Shown: positions 1 through 9,341, numbered from the stretch's first letter. The stretch: DNA of 64,000 nt from Arthrobacter sp. fls2-241-R2A-200 (GCF_030209745.1 NZ_JARVRJ010000002.1:62001-126000), one strand, 5' to 3'. Made by a program: numbers and translations. Notes: generated from the letters alone by a model not told the origin.

Positions 1-73
1 TTGCGGATGGCTGGCGAAGCCGTGACACCCGTTCCTTGAGCCATATCCAGGCGGGCGGTTCTCGCTCGGGCAC
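1..73 (-). CDS. ComEA-like DNA-uptake protein, 5' end only (partial)
   Basis: The minus strand opens at a GTG (71-73) with GGAGG just upstream and reads MPEREPPAWIWLKERVSRL before leaving the window. In Arthrobacter relatives comEA, a helix-hairpin-helix DNA-binding protein of the competence pseudopilus pathway, normally lies directly downstream of leuS. The basic, Trp-containing N-terminus would fit the cytoplasmic tail that precedes its membrane segment. Only 24 codons are visible, with no HhH motif, so the call rests on gene order and the good start signal. Confidence 0.45.
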   Translation of the reverse strand, partial: MPEREPPAWIWLKERVSRLRQPSA

Positions 74-95
74 GCAACCTCCAACGATGATGGCC

Positions 96-120
96 GGCCG
101 CCGGCATAGCGCCGGCGGCC
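96..120 (-). terminator. leuS transcription terminator
   Basis: A perfect 10-bp GC-rich inverted repeat (96-105 and 111-120) with a 5-nt loop begins 10 bases past the leuS stop and lies ahead of the comEA-like start. It has no U-tract, as is common in actinobacteria. Confidence 0.7.
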
Positions 121-129
121 GAATCTCCG

Positions 130-2658
130 CTAGGCGGGGACGATGTTCACCAGTTTAGGCGCCCGCACGATCACGGTGCGGATACCGCGGCCGTCCAGGG
201 CACGTTGGACATTCTCGGATGCCAGCGCGAGTTCCCGGAGGGCGTCCTCGGTGATCTCCGGCGAAACCTCCAGACGGTCGCGGACCTTGCCTTGTACTTG
301 GACAACAGCTGTCACTGTTTCCTGGACCAAGAGCGACTCGTCGTGTTCCGGCCACCCCGCATTTGCCACCGATGCCTCATGGCCAAGGGCGTTCCACAAA
401 TCCTCTGCGGTGTACGGAGCAAAGAGGCTAAGGATGACGGCGACGGCTTCCGCGGCTTCACGAACGGCAGGGTCCGCAGCACCGGCTGCGCCGTCGATGG
501 CCTTCCGGGTGGCGTTAACCAACTCCATCAGGCGCGCAACCACAACGTTGAACTTGTTGTTGTCCAGCAGTTCCGCGGCGTCAGCTATGGTCTTGTGGGT
601 AACAGTCCGGAGCGCGCGGTCGCCAGTGGCGGGATCGACGCCAGGCTCGCTGCTGACATCTTGGCCCAAGCGCCAAGCCCGGGCAAGGAACTTCGCTGAA
701 CCCGACGGCGACACGTCAGCCCAGTCGACGTCGTCCTCGGGCGGAGACGCGAACACCATGGTCAAGCGGACAGCATCGACACCGAACTTGTCCAGCTGCT
801 CGCCCAGATCCACGCCATTGCCGAGCGACTTGCTCATTGCCTTGCCGCCGTTCAACACTTGGCCCTGGTTCAGCAGCGCCGTGAACGGTTCGTTGGCCTC
901 GATCAAGCCGATGTCCTTGATGACCTTGGTGAAGAAGCGCGCATACAGCAAGTGCAAGATGGCGTGCTCGACGCCGCCAACGTACTGCCCCACGGGCATC
1001 CAATTGTTGATCTTTTCGGGATCGAACGGACCCTCTGTGTAGTCCGGTGAAACGAAGCGCAGGAAATACCAGGACGAGTCCACGAAAGTGTCCATGGTAT
1101 CGGTATCGCGCTGCGCGGCCCGGCCACAGTTGGGGCACTCGACATTGACCCATTCGACAGCCGCAGCAAGTGGGGATGTGCCCTTTGGTGCCAGTGCCTC
1201 GCCGCGCAGGTTTTCGGGGAGCCGGACGGGCAGCTGGTCATCGGGAACCGGCACCTCACCGCACTCGCCGCAATGAATGATGGGAATGGGGGTTCCCCAG
1301 AAGCGCTGGCGGCTCAGCAGCCAGTCACGCAACCGGAAGTTGACGAATTTCTCGCCCGTTCCGAGCTTTTCGAGGATCGCGATGGCGGCCGGGATGCCCT
1401 CCGACTTGGACAGGCCGTCCAACTCCCCGGAGTTCTTCAAGGTGCCTTCGCCCGCGGTAGCTACCCCGGTCTCCGCCGGGTCTTCTTCCCCGGTATCCAC
1501 GACTGCACGCACCGGCAGGTCGAAGGCCTTGGCGAAGTCGAGGTCGCGCTGATCGTGGGCGGGCACAGCCATGATTGCCCCGGTGCCGTAGTCGGCCAGG
1601 ACGTAGTCGGCGGCCCAGACCGGGAGTTTCTCACCGTTGAGGGGGTTGATGGCGTAGCGGCCCGTGAACACACCGGTCTTTTCACGCTCGGTGGATTGCC
1701 GCTCGATCTCGGACAGCGCCTTGACCTTCTCACGGTATGCCATGAGCTCGTCGTGTTGCTCCGGCGTGACCAGGTCCAGCGCCAAGTGCGCGTCCGCGGC
1801 TACGACGAAGAATGTCGCACCGTAGAGCGTGTCCGGGCGCGTGGTGAAAACGGGAACCTCACGTTCGGCCCGGTCTTCTGTAGCTTCGATGACGAACCGT
1901 ACGTGAGCGCCCTCGGACCGGCCAATCCAGTTCCGCTGCATGGCCAGGACGCGCTCGGGCCAGTGGCCTTTGAGCTGGTCCATGTCCTCCAGCAGGCGAT
2001 CCGCATAATCGGTGATCTTGAAGTACCACTGGTTGAGCGACTTCTTGGTGACCTGGGTACCGCAACGCTCGCAAGCACCATTGACCACCTGCTCATTGGC
2101 CAGGACAGTGAGGTCCTTGGGGCACCAGTTCACGGGCGAGTCTTTGCGATACGCCAAGCCGCGCTCATAGAACCGCTTGAACAACCACTGGGTCCAGCGA
2201 TAGTACTCAGGGTCGGAGGTGTGGAGGCGGCGCGACCAGTCAGCCGAGATGGCGTATCGCTTGAAGGACGCCGCTTGGGTGTCGATGTTGGCATAGGTCC
2301 ACTCACTGGGGTGGGCGTTGCGCTTGATCGCTGCGTTTTCAGCCGGAAGACCGAACGAATCCCAGCCGATCGGGTGGAGGACATCGAAGCCCTTTTGACG
2401 CAGGTACCGGGCAACGACGTCGCCCATGGCAAACGCTTCGGCGTGGCCCATGTGGAGGTCGCCGGACGGGTAGGGGAACATGTCCAGCACATAGCGGCGT
2501 TCCCGGGAACCGTCGTCAAGCGGAGTAAAGACGCCGAGGTCTTCCCATACCTGCGGCCATTTGGCCTCCATGGCAGCGAAGCTGTAGACGCCTTCTTCAG
2601 GCGCCTCGGCCGCGGGTACCACTGCTGTTCCGGTCTCTGTCTCCGGCTGAACGCTCAC
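130..2658 (-). CDS. leuS: Leucyl-tRNA synthetase
   Basis: Class Ia synthetase that charges tRNA-Leu in the cytoplasm; about 842 residues, normal for bacterial LeuRS. The HIGH motif appears as HMGH near residue 70 and KMSKS as AMSKS near 607. Between them are Cys pairs of the zinc-binding insertion (CPKD...CERCG and CGECG...CPNCG) and the CP1 editing domain ([12 protein letters not shown]). I chose the GTG at 2656-2658, which has AAGAGG about 6 nt upstream. The frame stays open to a TTG at 2727, but that codon lies in the U-tract of the upstream terminator hairpin. The gene is preceded by a leader peptide and terminator that suggest attenuation. Confidence 0.97.
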   Translation of the reverse strand: MSVQPETETGTAVVPAAEAPEEGVYSFAAMEAKWPQVWEDLGVFTPLDDGSRERRYVLDMFPYPSGDLHMGHAEAFAMGDVVARYLRQKGFDVLHPIGWDSFGLPAENAAIKRNAHPSEWTYANIDTQAASFKRYAISADWSRRLHTSDPEYYRWTQWLFKRFYERGLAYRKDSPVNWCPKDLTVLANEQVVNGACERCGTQVTKKSLNQWYFKITDYADRLLEDMDQLKGHWPERVLAMQRNWIGRSEGAHVRFVIEATEDRAEREVPVFTTRPDTLYGATFFVVAADAHLALDLVTPEQHDELMAYREKVKALSEIERQSTEREKTGVFTGRYAINPLNGEKLPVWAADYVLADYGTGAIMAVPAHDQRDLDFAKAFDLPVRAVVDTGEEDPAETGVATAGEGTLKNSGELDGLSKSEGIPAAIAILEKLGTGEKFVNFRLRDWLLSRQRFWGTPIPIIHCGECGEVPVPDDQLPVRLPENLRGEALAPKGTSPLAAAVEWVNVECPNCGRAAQRDTDTMDTFVDSSWYFLRFVSPDYTEGPFDPEKINNWMPVGQYVGGVEHAILHLLYARFFTKVIKDIGLIEANEPFTALLNQGQVLNGGKAMSKSLGNGVDLGEQLDKFGVDAVRLTMVFASPPEDDVDWADVSPSGSAKFLARAWRLGQDVSSEPGVDPATGDRALRTVTHKTIADAAELLDNNKFNVVVARLMELVNATRKAIDGAAGAADPAVREAAEAVAVILSLFAPYTAEDLWNALGHEASVANAGWPEHDESLLVQETVTAVVQVQGKVRDRLEVSPEITEDALRELALASENVQRALDGRGIRTVIVRAPKLVNIVPA

Positions 2659-2719
2659 TGCTGCCCTCTTCTGTTCTTCGATGGCGGGTTGGCTCCTGCT
2701 GCTGCCCGGAAAGCCCCGG

Positions 2720-2779
2720 ACACACAAAAGCCCCTCAACAATGGAGGGGCTGCCGCACGGCTATGGTGTGCCGGGCGGC
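2720..2779 (-). promoter_or_regulatory. leuS attenuator: pause hairpin and terminator
   Basis: Reading the minus strand after the leader peptide stop, two hairpins follow. The first pairs 2770-2779 with 2752-2761 (10 bp, one mismatch, 8-nt loop) and begins at the leader stop codon. The second pairs 2744-2751 with 2729-2736 (AGCCCCTC/GAGGGGCT, perfect) and runs into TTTTGTGTGT, an intrinsic terminator. Both lie upstream of the leuS start, the arrangement of ribosome-mediated attenuation. I could not resolve the antiterminator pairing by eye. Confidence 0.72.
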
Positions 2780-2805
2780 TAGCTAAGCAGAAGGATCGCA
2801 CGCAT
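2779..2805 (-). CDS. leuS leader peptide (MRAILLLS)
   Basis: An eight-codon ORF with the sequence MRAILLLS and a TAG stop. It has three consecutive Leu codons (CTT CTG CTT), preceded by Ile and with AAGG about 8 nt before the ATG. CTT should be a rare Leu codon in this high-GC genome, which would make the ribosome sensitive to charged tRNA-Leu. It lies immediately 5' of a hairpin and an intrinsic terminator ahead of leuS. The peptide probably has no function of its own; its translation would be the leucine sensor. Confidence 0.7.
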   Translation of the reverse strand: MRAILLLS

Positions 2806-2865
2806 ACGAATACCTTACCGCACCAAGCGCCTGGGCCGGGCGCACGACGTCCGTACGCCGAGAGC

Positions 2866-2932
2866 GGTTCCGGGGACTCCCCGCCATGGTGTGGTGGGCA
2901 CCGCAAAGCGGCGGGCGGGAGTCCCCGGAACC
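2866..2932 (-). terminator. Large inverted repeat after glpK (probable terminator)
   Basis: Two perfect 16-bp arms (2866-2881 and 2917-2932) flank 35 bases and lie 13 nt past the glpK stop. There is no U-tract. It probably ends the glp transcript and isolates the leuS leader downstream. Confidence 0.6.
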
Positions 2933-2944
2933 TCTGGTGGGTGA

Positions 2945-4459
2945 CTACTTCACGTCTTCGTCGACCCAGTCCATCGACTTGGTGACGGCCTTCTTCCACA
3001 AACGCATTTGACGTTCCTGCTCCTCGGCCGGCAACTGCGGCTCCCACCGCTTGTCCTCGTTCCAGTTGGCACTGAGCTCGCCGAGGTCCTTCCAGAATCC
3101 GACGGCGAGACCGGCTGCGTAGGCCGCGCCAAGGGCCGTTGTTTCAACGACCTTCGGACGGACCACGGGCACTCCGAGGATGTCTGCTTGGAACTGCATG
3201 AGGGCCTCATTGGCGACCATTCCGCCGTCGACCTTCAACTCGGTGAGCGGTACACCCGAGTCAGCGTTGACCGCGTCGAGGACCTCACGGGTCTGGAAAG
3301 CGGTGGCTTCCAGGGCAGCGCGGGCGATGTGTCCCTTGTTGGCAAAGCGCGTGAGTCCAACGATCGCGCCACGGGCGTCCGCACGCCAGTAAGGGGCAAA
3401 CAGCCCGGAGAAGGCGGGGACGATGTAGACGCCACCGTTGTCCTCGACGGCGGCGGCCAACTCCTCAACCTGCGGGGCGGAGCTGATCATGCCGAGGTTG
3501 TCGCGTAGCCACTGGATGAGTGACCCGGTGACCGCGATGGAACCCTCCAGCGCGTAGTGCGGCTTCGCGTCGCCCAGCTTGTACCCGAGCGTGGTGAGCA
3601 GGCCGTTCTTGGAGTGAACGATTTCCTCGCCCGTGTTGAAGATAAGGAAGCATCCGGTGCCATAGGTGTTCTTTGCTTCACCCGGCTGAAAAGCTGCCTG
3701 GCCGAAGGTTGCAGCTTGTTGGTCACCGAGGATTCCAGCCACCGGAGTTTCACGAAGCAGCTGCGACGTGTGGACGTGCCCGTAGACCTCGGAGGAGGAC
3801 TTGATGGTGGGCATCATGGAGGCCGGGACGCCGAAGACGTCGAGGATCTCCTGGTCCCACTGGAGTGTTTCGAGGTCCATGAACAATGTCCGCGATGCGT
3901 TGGTGACATCGGTGACGTGCACGCCCCCGTCAACGCCGCCCGTCAGGTTCCAGAGAACCCAAGCATCGGTGTTGCCGAACAGGAGGTCGCCGGCCTCGGC
4001 TTTTTCGCGTGCGCCGTCGACGTTGTCCAGGATCCACTTGATCTTGGTACCGGAGAAGTAGGTGGCCAACGGCAGGCCGACCTTCTGTTTGAACCGCTCG
4101 AGGCCGCCGTCTTGGGCCAGTTGATCCACGATCGGCTGGGTGCGGGTGTCTTGCCAGACGATGGCGTTGTAGACCGGCTCCCCGGTGTTCTTGTCCCAAA
4201 CGACGGCGGTCTCCCGCTGGTTGGTGATTCCGACGGCGGCAATATCGTGCCGCGTCAGGTTTGCCTTGGACAGGGCGGACCCGATGACCTCACGGGTGTT
4301 GTTCCAGATTTCCGCCGGGTTGTGTTCCACCCAGCCGGCCTGCGGGAAGATCTGCTCGTGTTCCATCTGGCCGGTGGACACGATGGTGCCTGCGTGGTCG
4401 AAAACGATGGCCCGGGAGCTGGTGGTGCCCTGGTCGATGGCGATGATGTACTGATTCAT
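2945..4459 (-). CDS. glpK: Glycerol kinase
   Basis: FGGY-family kinase that phosphorylates glycerol to sn-glycerol 3-phosphate with ATP, trapping it in the cytoplasm; 504 residues, the usual length. The N-terminal phosphate-binding segment has DQGTTSSR at residues 9-16, and the FGGY signature region starts near residue 412 ([13 protein letters not shown]). It is the third gene of a glpD-glpF-glpK cluster, so uptake (GlpF), phosphorylation (GlpK) and oxidation (GlpD) are encoded together. A large inverted repeat follows the stop. Confidence 0.97.
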   Translation of the reverse strand: MNQYIIAIDQGTTSSRAIVFDHAGTIVSTGQMEHEQIFPQAGWVEHNPAEIWNNTREVIGSALSKANLTRHDIAAVGITNQRETAVVWDKNTGEPVYNAIVWQDTRTQPIVDQLAQDGGLERFKQKVGLPLATYFSGTKIKWILDNVDGAREKAEAGDLLFGNTDAWVLWNLTGGVDGGVHVTDVTNASRTLFMDLETLQWDQEILDVFGVPASMMPTIKSSSEVYGHVHTSQLLRETPVAGILGDQQAATFGQAAFQPGEAKNTYGTGCFLIFNTGEEIVHSKNGLLTTLGYKLGDAKPHYALEGSIAVTGSLIQWLRDNLGMISSAPQVEELAAAVEDNGGVYIVPAFSGLFAPYWRADARGAIVGLTRFANKGHIARAALEATAFQTREVLDAVNADSGVPLTELKVDGGMVANEALMQFQADILGVPVVRPKVVETTALGAAYAAGLAVGFWKDLGELSANWNEDKRWEPQLPAEEQERQMRLWKKAVTKSMDWVDEDVK

Positions 4460-4572
4460 GGTGACGTCCTTGTCTTAATGGCTTAACCGCTTAATGGATG
4501 AGTGGCTTGCTGGTGTTAATCGCTGTTAGTCGGATACAGCTTGATTGTGGTGCCAGTGCGGACAGTGTCCGC

Positions 4573-5325
4573 TTAGCCGGCGACGGCCGGCATGATTGCC
4601 GGTACCCAGATGGCCACGAGGCCGGCAAGTGCGCCGCCCACCAGTGGGCCAACAACCGGGATCCATGCATACGCCCAATCGCTTGACCCCTTGCCCTTGA
4701 TGGGAAGGAGGGCGTGCGCAATGCGGGGACCGAGGTCACGGGCGGGGTTGATGGCATAGCCGGTGGGACCACCGAGGGAAACGCCGATGCCTACGACGAG
4801 CAAGGCCACAGCGAGGGGGCCAAGGCCCGAAGGTGTGCCACCGAAGGTCAGGATCACGAATACCAAGACGAACGTGCCAATGATTTCGGTGACAAGGTTC
4901 CACGGGGTGGAGCGGATCGCCGGTCCCGTAGAGAAGGTACCGAGCTTGTTGGCCGCAATCGGTTCCTCATCGAAGTGCTGCTTGTAGGCCAACCAGCAAA
5001 CCACGGCGCCCAGGAAAGCGCCAAGGAGTTCTCCGCCAAAGTACGTCAACGTCGAGCCGAAGCTAACGGCGACATCGGGTGCGTAGTTTTTGCTGCCCTT
5101 GACCAACAGGCCCAAGGTGACGGCCGGATTCAGGTGTGCGCCGGACTTTGCGGCCACGAAAACGCCCGCGAAAACCGCAATTCCCCATCCCCACGTCACC
5201 ATCAAGAATCCAGCGTTGTTGCCCTTGGTGCCTCTGAGCGCAACGTTGGCCACGACGCCGCAACCCAACAGGGTCAGCATCATGGTTCCGAATACTTCGG
5301 AAAGGAAAACAATTCCAAGAGACAT
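4573..5325 (-). CDS. glpF: Glycerol uptake facilitator (aquaglyceroporin)
   Basis: Six-helix membrane channel of the MIP family for passive glycerol entry, 250 residues. Both half-helix signatures are intact: NPA at residues 66-68 (HLNPAVTLG) and NPA at 193-195 in the NPARDLGPR context. The Asp after the second NPA is the mark of glycerol-conducting members rather than pure water channels. It lies between glpD and glpK on the same strand. The 112 bases to glpK hold only short GCTTAA direct repeats and no clear terminator. Confidence 0.95.
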   Translation of the reverse strand: MSLGIVFLSEVFGTMMLTLLGCGVVANVALRGTKGNNAGFLMVTWGWGIAVFAGVFVAAKSGAHLNPAVTLGLLVKGSKNYAPDVAVSFGSTLTYFGGELLGAFLGAVVCWLAYKQHFDEEPIAANKLGTFSTGPAIRSTPWNLVTEIIGTFVLVFVILTFGGTPSGLGPLAVALLVVGIGVSLGGPTGYAINPARDLGPRIAHALLPIKGKGSSDWAYAWIPVVGPLVGGALAGLVAIWVPAIMPAVAG

Positions 5326-5412
5326 CTTTGACTCCTCATTTTTCTGTTGTCAGCTTCCTCGCGGGTTGAGGAAGGCTGTTGGGACGGCACATCATCGGTA
5401 CCGTTCCGGTGC

Positions 5413-5432
5413 GGAGGACCAGCTGGTCCTCC
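5413..5432 (-). terminator. Inverted repeat after glpD
   Basis: GGAGGACC and GGTCCTCC (5413-5420, 5425-5432) form a perfect 8-bp stem with a 4-nt loop, 59 nt past the glpD stop. It could attenuate read-through into glpF. There is no U-tract. Confidence 0.45.
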
Positions 5433-5490
5433 TACCCCATTTCCGCCCCTACCGCATTTGGGGCGGTCAAGCTTCTTGCCTCGCCTGCGC

Positions 5491-7275
5491 TCAGGCTACG
5501 AGGCTGTGCACCTCTACTTTGTGGAACCTGCGAAGTACGTCCTGGGCGTGACGGATTTCGGTTTCCCGGCGTGCAGGGTCCCATCCCAAGGGCTGGGCGA
5601 TTGCTGCGGCAATCTCATTGAGCAGCTCCCCCGTGACCAAGCCACGGAAGGCCAGGGATGTCCTGCGGATGAGTACATCCACCAAGTGCCCGATCTGCTC
5701 ATGCTCAGCCATGTAGGCCAGCTCGCGGACGCTCAGCTCACGGGTTGAGCGCAGCGGCGTGTCGTGCCCGGCCTTCAGGTATTCGATGACTGCCTCCGCA
5801 CGGGTTCCGTAGCGTGTCAGCAGGACCGCTACCCGATCGGCGTCCAGGCCCGGGCCCATGTGCTTCTTGATCCATTCCTGTTCGGCTTGCACCGATGCAG
5901 GGAAGCCGGCACCGCCGCCGATGGCGAGCTTCGCCGTCGAGACCTTACGTTCCATGCCGAGTTCACGGAGGACATCGTTGGTCATGTGTTCCGCCAAGGC
6001 GCGGAAGGTGGTCCATTTGCCGCCTACGAGGCTGAGCACGACGGCGGCCTTACCGCCAGGCGTTGCTACGCCATCACTGCCGGTGCGGACGCTGCGTTCG
6101 ATCCGGTAGTCACGCGAGACGAAGCCGGGTTGGGTTGCTTCGTGGCGCGGCAGGGGACGTACACCGGCGAAGCTGTAGACGATCTGTTCGCGCTCCACCT
6201 TGATAGTGGGAAACACATGGCCCACCAGATCGAAGAAGTAGTCGATCTCCTCCTCCGTGCACACTGCGTCTTCGGACATATCAGCGTCCACATCCGTGGT
6301 CCCAACGAGTACGCGATCACCCATCGGGTAGATGAGGACGATGCGACCGTCAGTGTGTTCGAAGAAGATTTCCCGGCCATTGCAGGCAGCGAGCAGCTCA
6401 GGGTGGTCCAAGACAATGTGCGAGCCCTTGGTGCCACCCATGTATTTGCTGGCAGCGCCCATGGCGGCGTTGGTGAGGTCCACCCAAGCACCCGTGGTGT
6501 TCACGATGACGTCAGCCTGGAACTCGAATTCCTTGCCGGTCAGTTCGTCCCGGAGGAGGACACCCTCCGCACCCATCGATACCAGGGAGACGTAGTTGCT
6601 GGCACGGGCACTTCCTCCCGGCAGCCCGCCGCCGCGGCCTGCCTTCTCGCCGTCCTGCAGGACGTCAAGGGTCAAGCGCTCGGGGTTATGGACCGAGGCG
6701 TCAAAGTAGGTAGCCGCGTACTTGATACCGGAGTGCAGCTTGGGAAGCTCAGCCAAGGCTTTGCTCCGGCCACGGAACTGGTGGCGCGGAACGCTGCCGC
6801 CGTCGCGTGAGAAGAAGTCGTACATGCTCAGGCCAACTTTGATGAGGAACGCACCGCGCTCCTTGGGCTTGCCCTGCTTGTGCGTCAGGAAGCGCATGGG
6901 CGCTGAGAGGATTCCCGAGAAGGTGCTGAAAATGGGAATGGTGGTCTGCAGCGGCTTCACGTAATGCGGAGCGATGCGCAGCAGCCTGTTGCGCTCCACC
7001 ACGGACTCCTGGACGAGGCGGAACTCGCCATTTTCCAGGTAGCGGATCCCGCCGTGGATCATGTGCGACGATGCGCCGCTGGCGCCCTGGCAATAGTCGC
7101 CGCGTTCCACAAGGGCGACGTCCACTCCCTGCAGCGCCAGATCACGGAAGGTTCCGACGCCGTTGATCCCACCACCGATGATGAGCACCTTCGCTGACGG
7201 CCGCTCCTGCAAAGCAATGACGGAATCACGCTGTGCTGCGTGGCCGGAGGTACCTGAATTCTTGTTGTGTCCCAA
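5491..7275 (-). CDS. glpD: Aerobic glycerol-3-phosphate dehydrogenase
   Basis: FAD-dependent, membrane-associated enzyme that oxidises glycerol 3-phosphate to dihydroxyacetone phosphate and feeds electrons to quinone. The dinucleotide-binding motif GGGINGVG lies about 35 residues in, followed by the DAO fold (RGDYCQGASGASSHMIHGGIR) and the C-terminal GlpD domain; about 594 residues. I chose the TTG at 7273-7275, which has AAGGAG 5 nt upstream. The GTG at 7323 would leave almost no leader after the predicted promoter. It is first in the glpD-glpF-glpK order and divergent from a SorC-type regulator. Confidence 0.94.
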   Translation of the reverse strand: MGHNKNSGTSGHAAQRDSVIALQERPSAKVLIIGGGINGVGTFRDLALQGVDVALVERGDYCQGASGASSHMIHGGIRYLENGEFRLVQESVVERNRLLRIAPHYVKPLQTTIPIFSTFSGILSAPMRFLTHKQGKPKERGAFLIKVGLSMYDFFSRDGGSVPRHQFRGRSKALAELPKLHSGIKYAATYFDASVHNPERLTLDVLQDGEKAGRGGGLPGGSARASNYVSLVSMGAEGVLLRDELTGKEFEFQADVIVNTTGAWVDLTNAAMGAASKYMGGTKGSHIVLDHPELLAACNGREIFFEHTDGRIVLIYPMGDRVLVGTTDVDADMSEDAVCTEEEIDYFFDLVGHVFPTIKVEREQIVYSFAGVRPLPRHEATQPGFVSRDYRIERSVRTGSDGVATPGGKAAVVLSLVGGKWTTFRALAEHMTNDVLRELGMERKVSTAKLAIGGGAGFPASVQAEQEWIKKHMGPGLDADRVAVLLTRYGTRAEAVIEYLKAGHDTPLRSTRELSVRELAYMAEHEQIGHLVDVLIRRTSLAFRGLVTGELLNEIAAAIAQPLGWDPARRETEIRHAQDVLRRFHKVEVHSLVA

Positions 7276-7334
7276 AACTGCTCCTTGGGCTCGGCTCGTG
7301 CGCTGCGAGGCTCGCTGCTGCACCGTTCACCACT

Positions 7335-7363
7335 AATCTGGCTAAGGTGGAAAATGGAGTCAA
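7335..7363 (-). promoter_or_regulatory. Candidate glpD promoter
   Basis: TTGACT (7358-7363, read on minus) is separated by 17 bp from CAGATT (7335-7340). The -35 is good and the -10 weak. The implied start near 7328 gives about 50 nt of leader before the TTG start with its AAGGAG. Confidence 0.45.
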
Positions 7364-7369
7364 GCTATT

Positions 7370-7383
7370 TGCACAAACGTGCA
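7370..7383. promoter_or_regulatory. Candidate operator TGCAC-N4-GTGCA for the SorC-type regulator
   Basis: A perfect inverted repeat (TGCAC, 4-nt spacer, GTGCA) lies just upstream of the candidate glpD -35. It is 13 bases before the regulator's start codon, so it could serve both divergent genes. The assignment to the neighbouring regulator is inference from position. Confidence 0.5.
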
Positions 7384-7396
7384 GTAAGGATATGAG

Positions 7397-8359
7397 ATGG
7401 CACGATCACGGCACGCAGATGCGCTCCGAGCTGCACAGATGTATTACTTGCAGGACCTGACCATGGACGCGATCGCCCGGGAACTCCGGACATCCCGCTC
7501 CACGGTGTCCAGGCTCCTGTCCTCCGCCAGGGAAACCGGCCTGGTGCAGGTCCAGATCAGGAGTCCTTTTGACACAGGTCCTGAGCTGGAAAGCCAGATC
7601 CGCAGCCAATTCGGCGTCGACGTCCACGTCGTTCCCGTACTGGACACGCTGAACGAAGCAGAGACGTTGGACCGCGTGGCCATGCAGGCCGCAAGGACCA
7701 TCGGACCCTTGGTGGACTCGAATGCCATCATCGGCGTGGCATGGGGCGCGACGCTCAGCGCGGTCAGTCGCCAGCTCACGCGCAAGATCACCCACGACAG
7801 CATCGTGGTGCAGCTCAACGGCGCTGGAAACATGCAAACCACAGGGATCACCTATGCCAGCGACATCATGCGCCGCTTCGGAGCCGCTTACGGTGCGCGG
7901 GTTGAACAATTTCCCGTCCCGGCCTTTTTTGACCACGCCGCAACAAAGACAGCTATGTGGAATGAACGCAGCGTTCAACGCATCCTGGACCTTCAAGCCC
8001 GGATGAGTATCGCCATCTTCGGTGTGGGCACCGTCCATTCCGATTACCCGAGCCACGTCTACGCCGGCGGCTACCTCGACGAACAAGACCTCGCAGTCCT
8101 GGCGGCGGACGACGTCGTGGGCGATGTAGCGACCGTGTTCTTTCGAAGCGACGGTTCCTCAGACGGCATCACGCTCAACGAGAGGTCAACCGGACCGAGC
8201 CACGAACAACTACGACAAGTCCGACGACGGATCTGCGTGGTGTCCGGGGCATCAAAAATCAACGGACTACAGGGGGCGCTTGCCGCAGGTTTGGCCACGG
8301 ACCTGATCCTCGACGAAGCCTCTGCCCGGCGCTTGGTCTCCTCCGCCCACGAGGGATAG
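7397..8359 (+). CDS. SorC/DeoR-type sugar-binding transcriptional regulator, probable glycerol-operon regulator
   Basis: 320 residues. The N-terminal helix-turn-helix (about residues 18-45, LTMDAIARELRTSRSTVSRL) is followed by a SorC-type ligand-binding domain (about 57-315) with the GVAWGATL and GVGTV stretches typical of the sugar-phosphate-binding fold. Start ATG with AAGGA upstream. It is divergent from glpDFK across 121 bp containing a perfect palindrome, so the simplest reading is a regulator of that operon, probably sensing a phosphorylated C3 compound. The ligand and the sign of regulation cannot be read from sequence. It is not a GlpR of the DeoR/E. coli type. Confidence 0.85.
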   Translation: MARSRHADALRAAQMYYLQDLTMDAIARELRTSRSTVSRLLSSARETGLVQVQIRSPFDTGPELESQIRSQFGVDVHVVPVLDTLNEAETLDRVAMQAARTIGPLVDSNAIIGVAWGATLSAVSRQLTRKITHDSIVVQLNGAGNMQTTGITYASDIMRRFGAAYGARVEQFPVPAFFDHAATKTAMWNERSVQRILDLQARMSIAIFGVGTVHSDYPSHVYAGGYLDEQDLAVLAADDVVGDVATVFFRSDGSSDGITLNERSTGPSHEQLRQVRRRICVVSGASKINGLQGALAAGLATDLILDEASARRLVSSAHEG

Positions 8360-8428
8360 GTTTCGCCTTAACCCGCGACGTGACCCTCGGCAGCACCAGC
8401 TTCCGGAAATAACATCGCGAGGTATAGG

Positions 8429-8434
8429 TAGAGT
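8429..8434 (+). promoter_or_regulatory. Candidate -10 of a leaderless promoter for the aldo/keto reductase
   Basis: TAGAGT fits the actinobacterial TANNNT -10 and sits exactly 6 nt before the ATG at 8441. There is no Shine-Dalgarno sequence, as expected if the mRNA starts at the AUG. Confidence 0.4.
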
Positions 8435-8440
8435 CGTGCT

Positions 8441-9331
8441 ATGAGATTTCCTGCCCGAATGGCACTAAACAACGGCGTACAGATGGACCGCCTGGGGTTC
8501 GGACTCTACAAGGTACCCCCCGCTGATGCCGGGTCGCTCGTGGCAACGGCACTTGCCGCAGGGTACCGGCGCTTCGATACAGCCGCCATGTACGGCAATG
8601 AGGTGGGCGTTGGCCGCGGAATCGGAGGGGCGATCGGCGATGCCGCACAAGCAGATTCCGCTGTTGGGACTACAGGCGGCTCCGGTGAAGCCGTCCACAA
8701 CCTGATGCGGGAAGACGTGTTCGTGACCACCAAGGTCTGGAATGACCACCACGGCTACGATGCCACGCTCCGGGCCTTCGACACCTCCATTTCCAATCTG
8801 GGACTGGACTACATCGACCTCTACCTCATCCACTGGCCGTGCGCCGGCAGGGGACTCTTCGTCGAGACCTACAAAGCCATGGAGACGCTTTATCGCGAGG
8901 GCAAGGTACGCGCGATCGGCGTCTCTAACTTCCAGCCAGGACATCTTGAAGAGCTCATGCAAAAGGCCGAAGTGGTCCCAGCCGTCAATCAAGTCGAGCT
9001 GCATCCATGGTTGCAGCAGACCAGCTTGCGGACACTGCACGAACAGCTTGGCATCGCCACTGAAGCTTGGAGCCCGCTCGGCCGGGGCCAGGTCTTGGCT
9101 GACCCGGCCATTGTGTCGCTGGCACACAAGCATGCCCGGACGCCGGCCCAGATCATTCTCCGCTGGCACCTGCAACTGGGGAACCTGGTCATTCCCAAAG
9201 CAAGCTCGGCGGAAAGGATCAAGGAGAACTTTAACGTCTTCGATTTTGAGCTGGACTCCGGCGACATGGATGGAATCGCCGGACTCGAACGCCACCATCG
9301 CACGGGGTCGCACCCGGACAACGTGAACTAG
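8441..9331 (+). CDS. Aldo/keto reductase
   Basis: NADPH-dependent (alpha/beta)8-barrel oxidoreductase, 296 residues. The full catalytic tetrad is visible: Asp46 and Tyr51 (FDTAAMYGNE), Lys98 (TTKVWN) and His131 (LIHWP). The nearest type is the 2,5-diketo-D-gluconate reductase group (AKR5-like); the substrate is unknown. Residues about 63-88 carry an Ala/Gly-rich insertion where most relatives have a short helix and loop. It is first in a plus-strand trio with the hydrolase (10-nt gap) and the glycosyltransferase (4-nt overlap), so they probably share a transcript. Confidence 0.88.
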   Translation: MRFPARMALNNGVQMDRLGFGLYKVPPADAGSLVATALAAGYRRFDTAAMYGNEVGVGRGIGGAIGDAAQADSAVGTTGGSGEAVHNLMREDVFVTTKVWNDHHGYDATLRAFDTSISNLGLDYIDLYLIHWPCAGRGLFVETYKAMETLYREGKVRAIGVSNFQPGHLEELMQKAEVVPAVNQVELHPWLQQTSLRTLHEQLGIATEAWSPLGRGQVLADPAIVSLAHKHARTPAQIILRWHLQLGNLVIPKASSAERIKENFNVFDFELDSGDMDGIAGLERHHRTGSHPDNVN

Positions 9332-9341
9332 GAGCAGCCAC

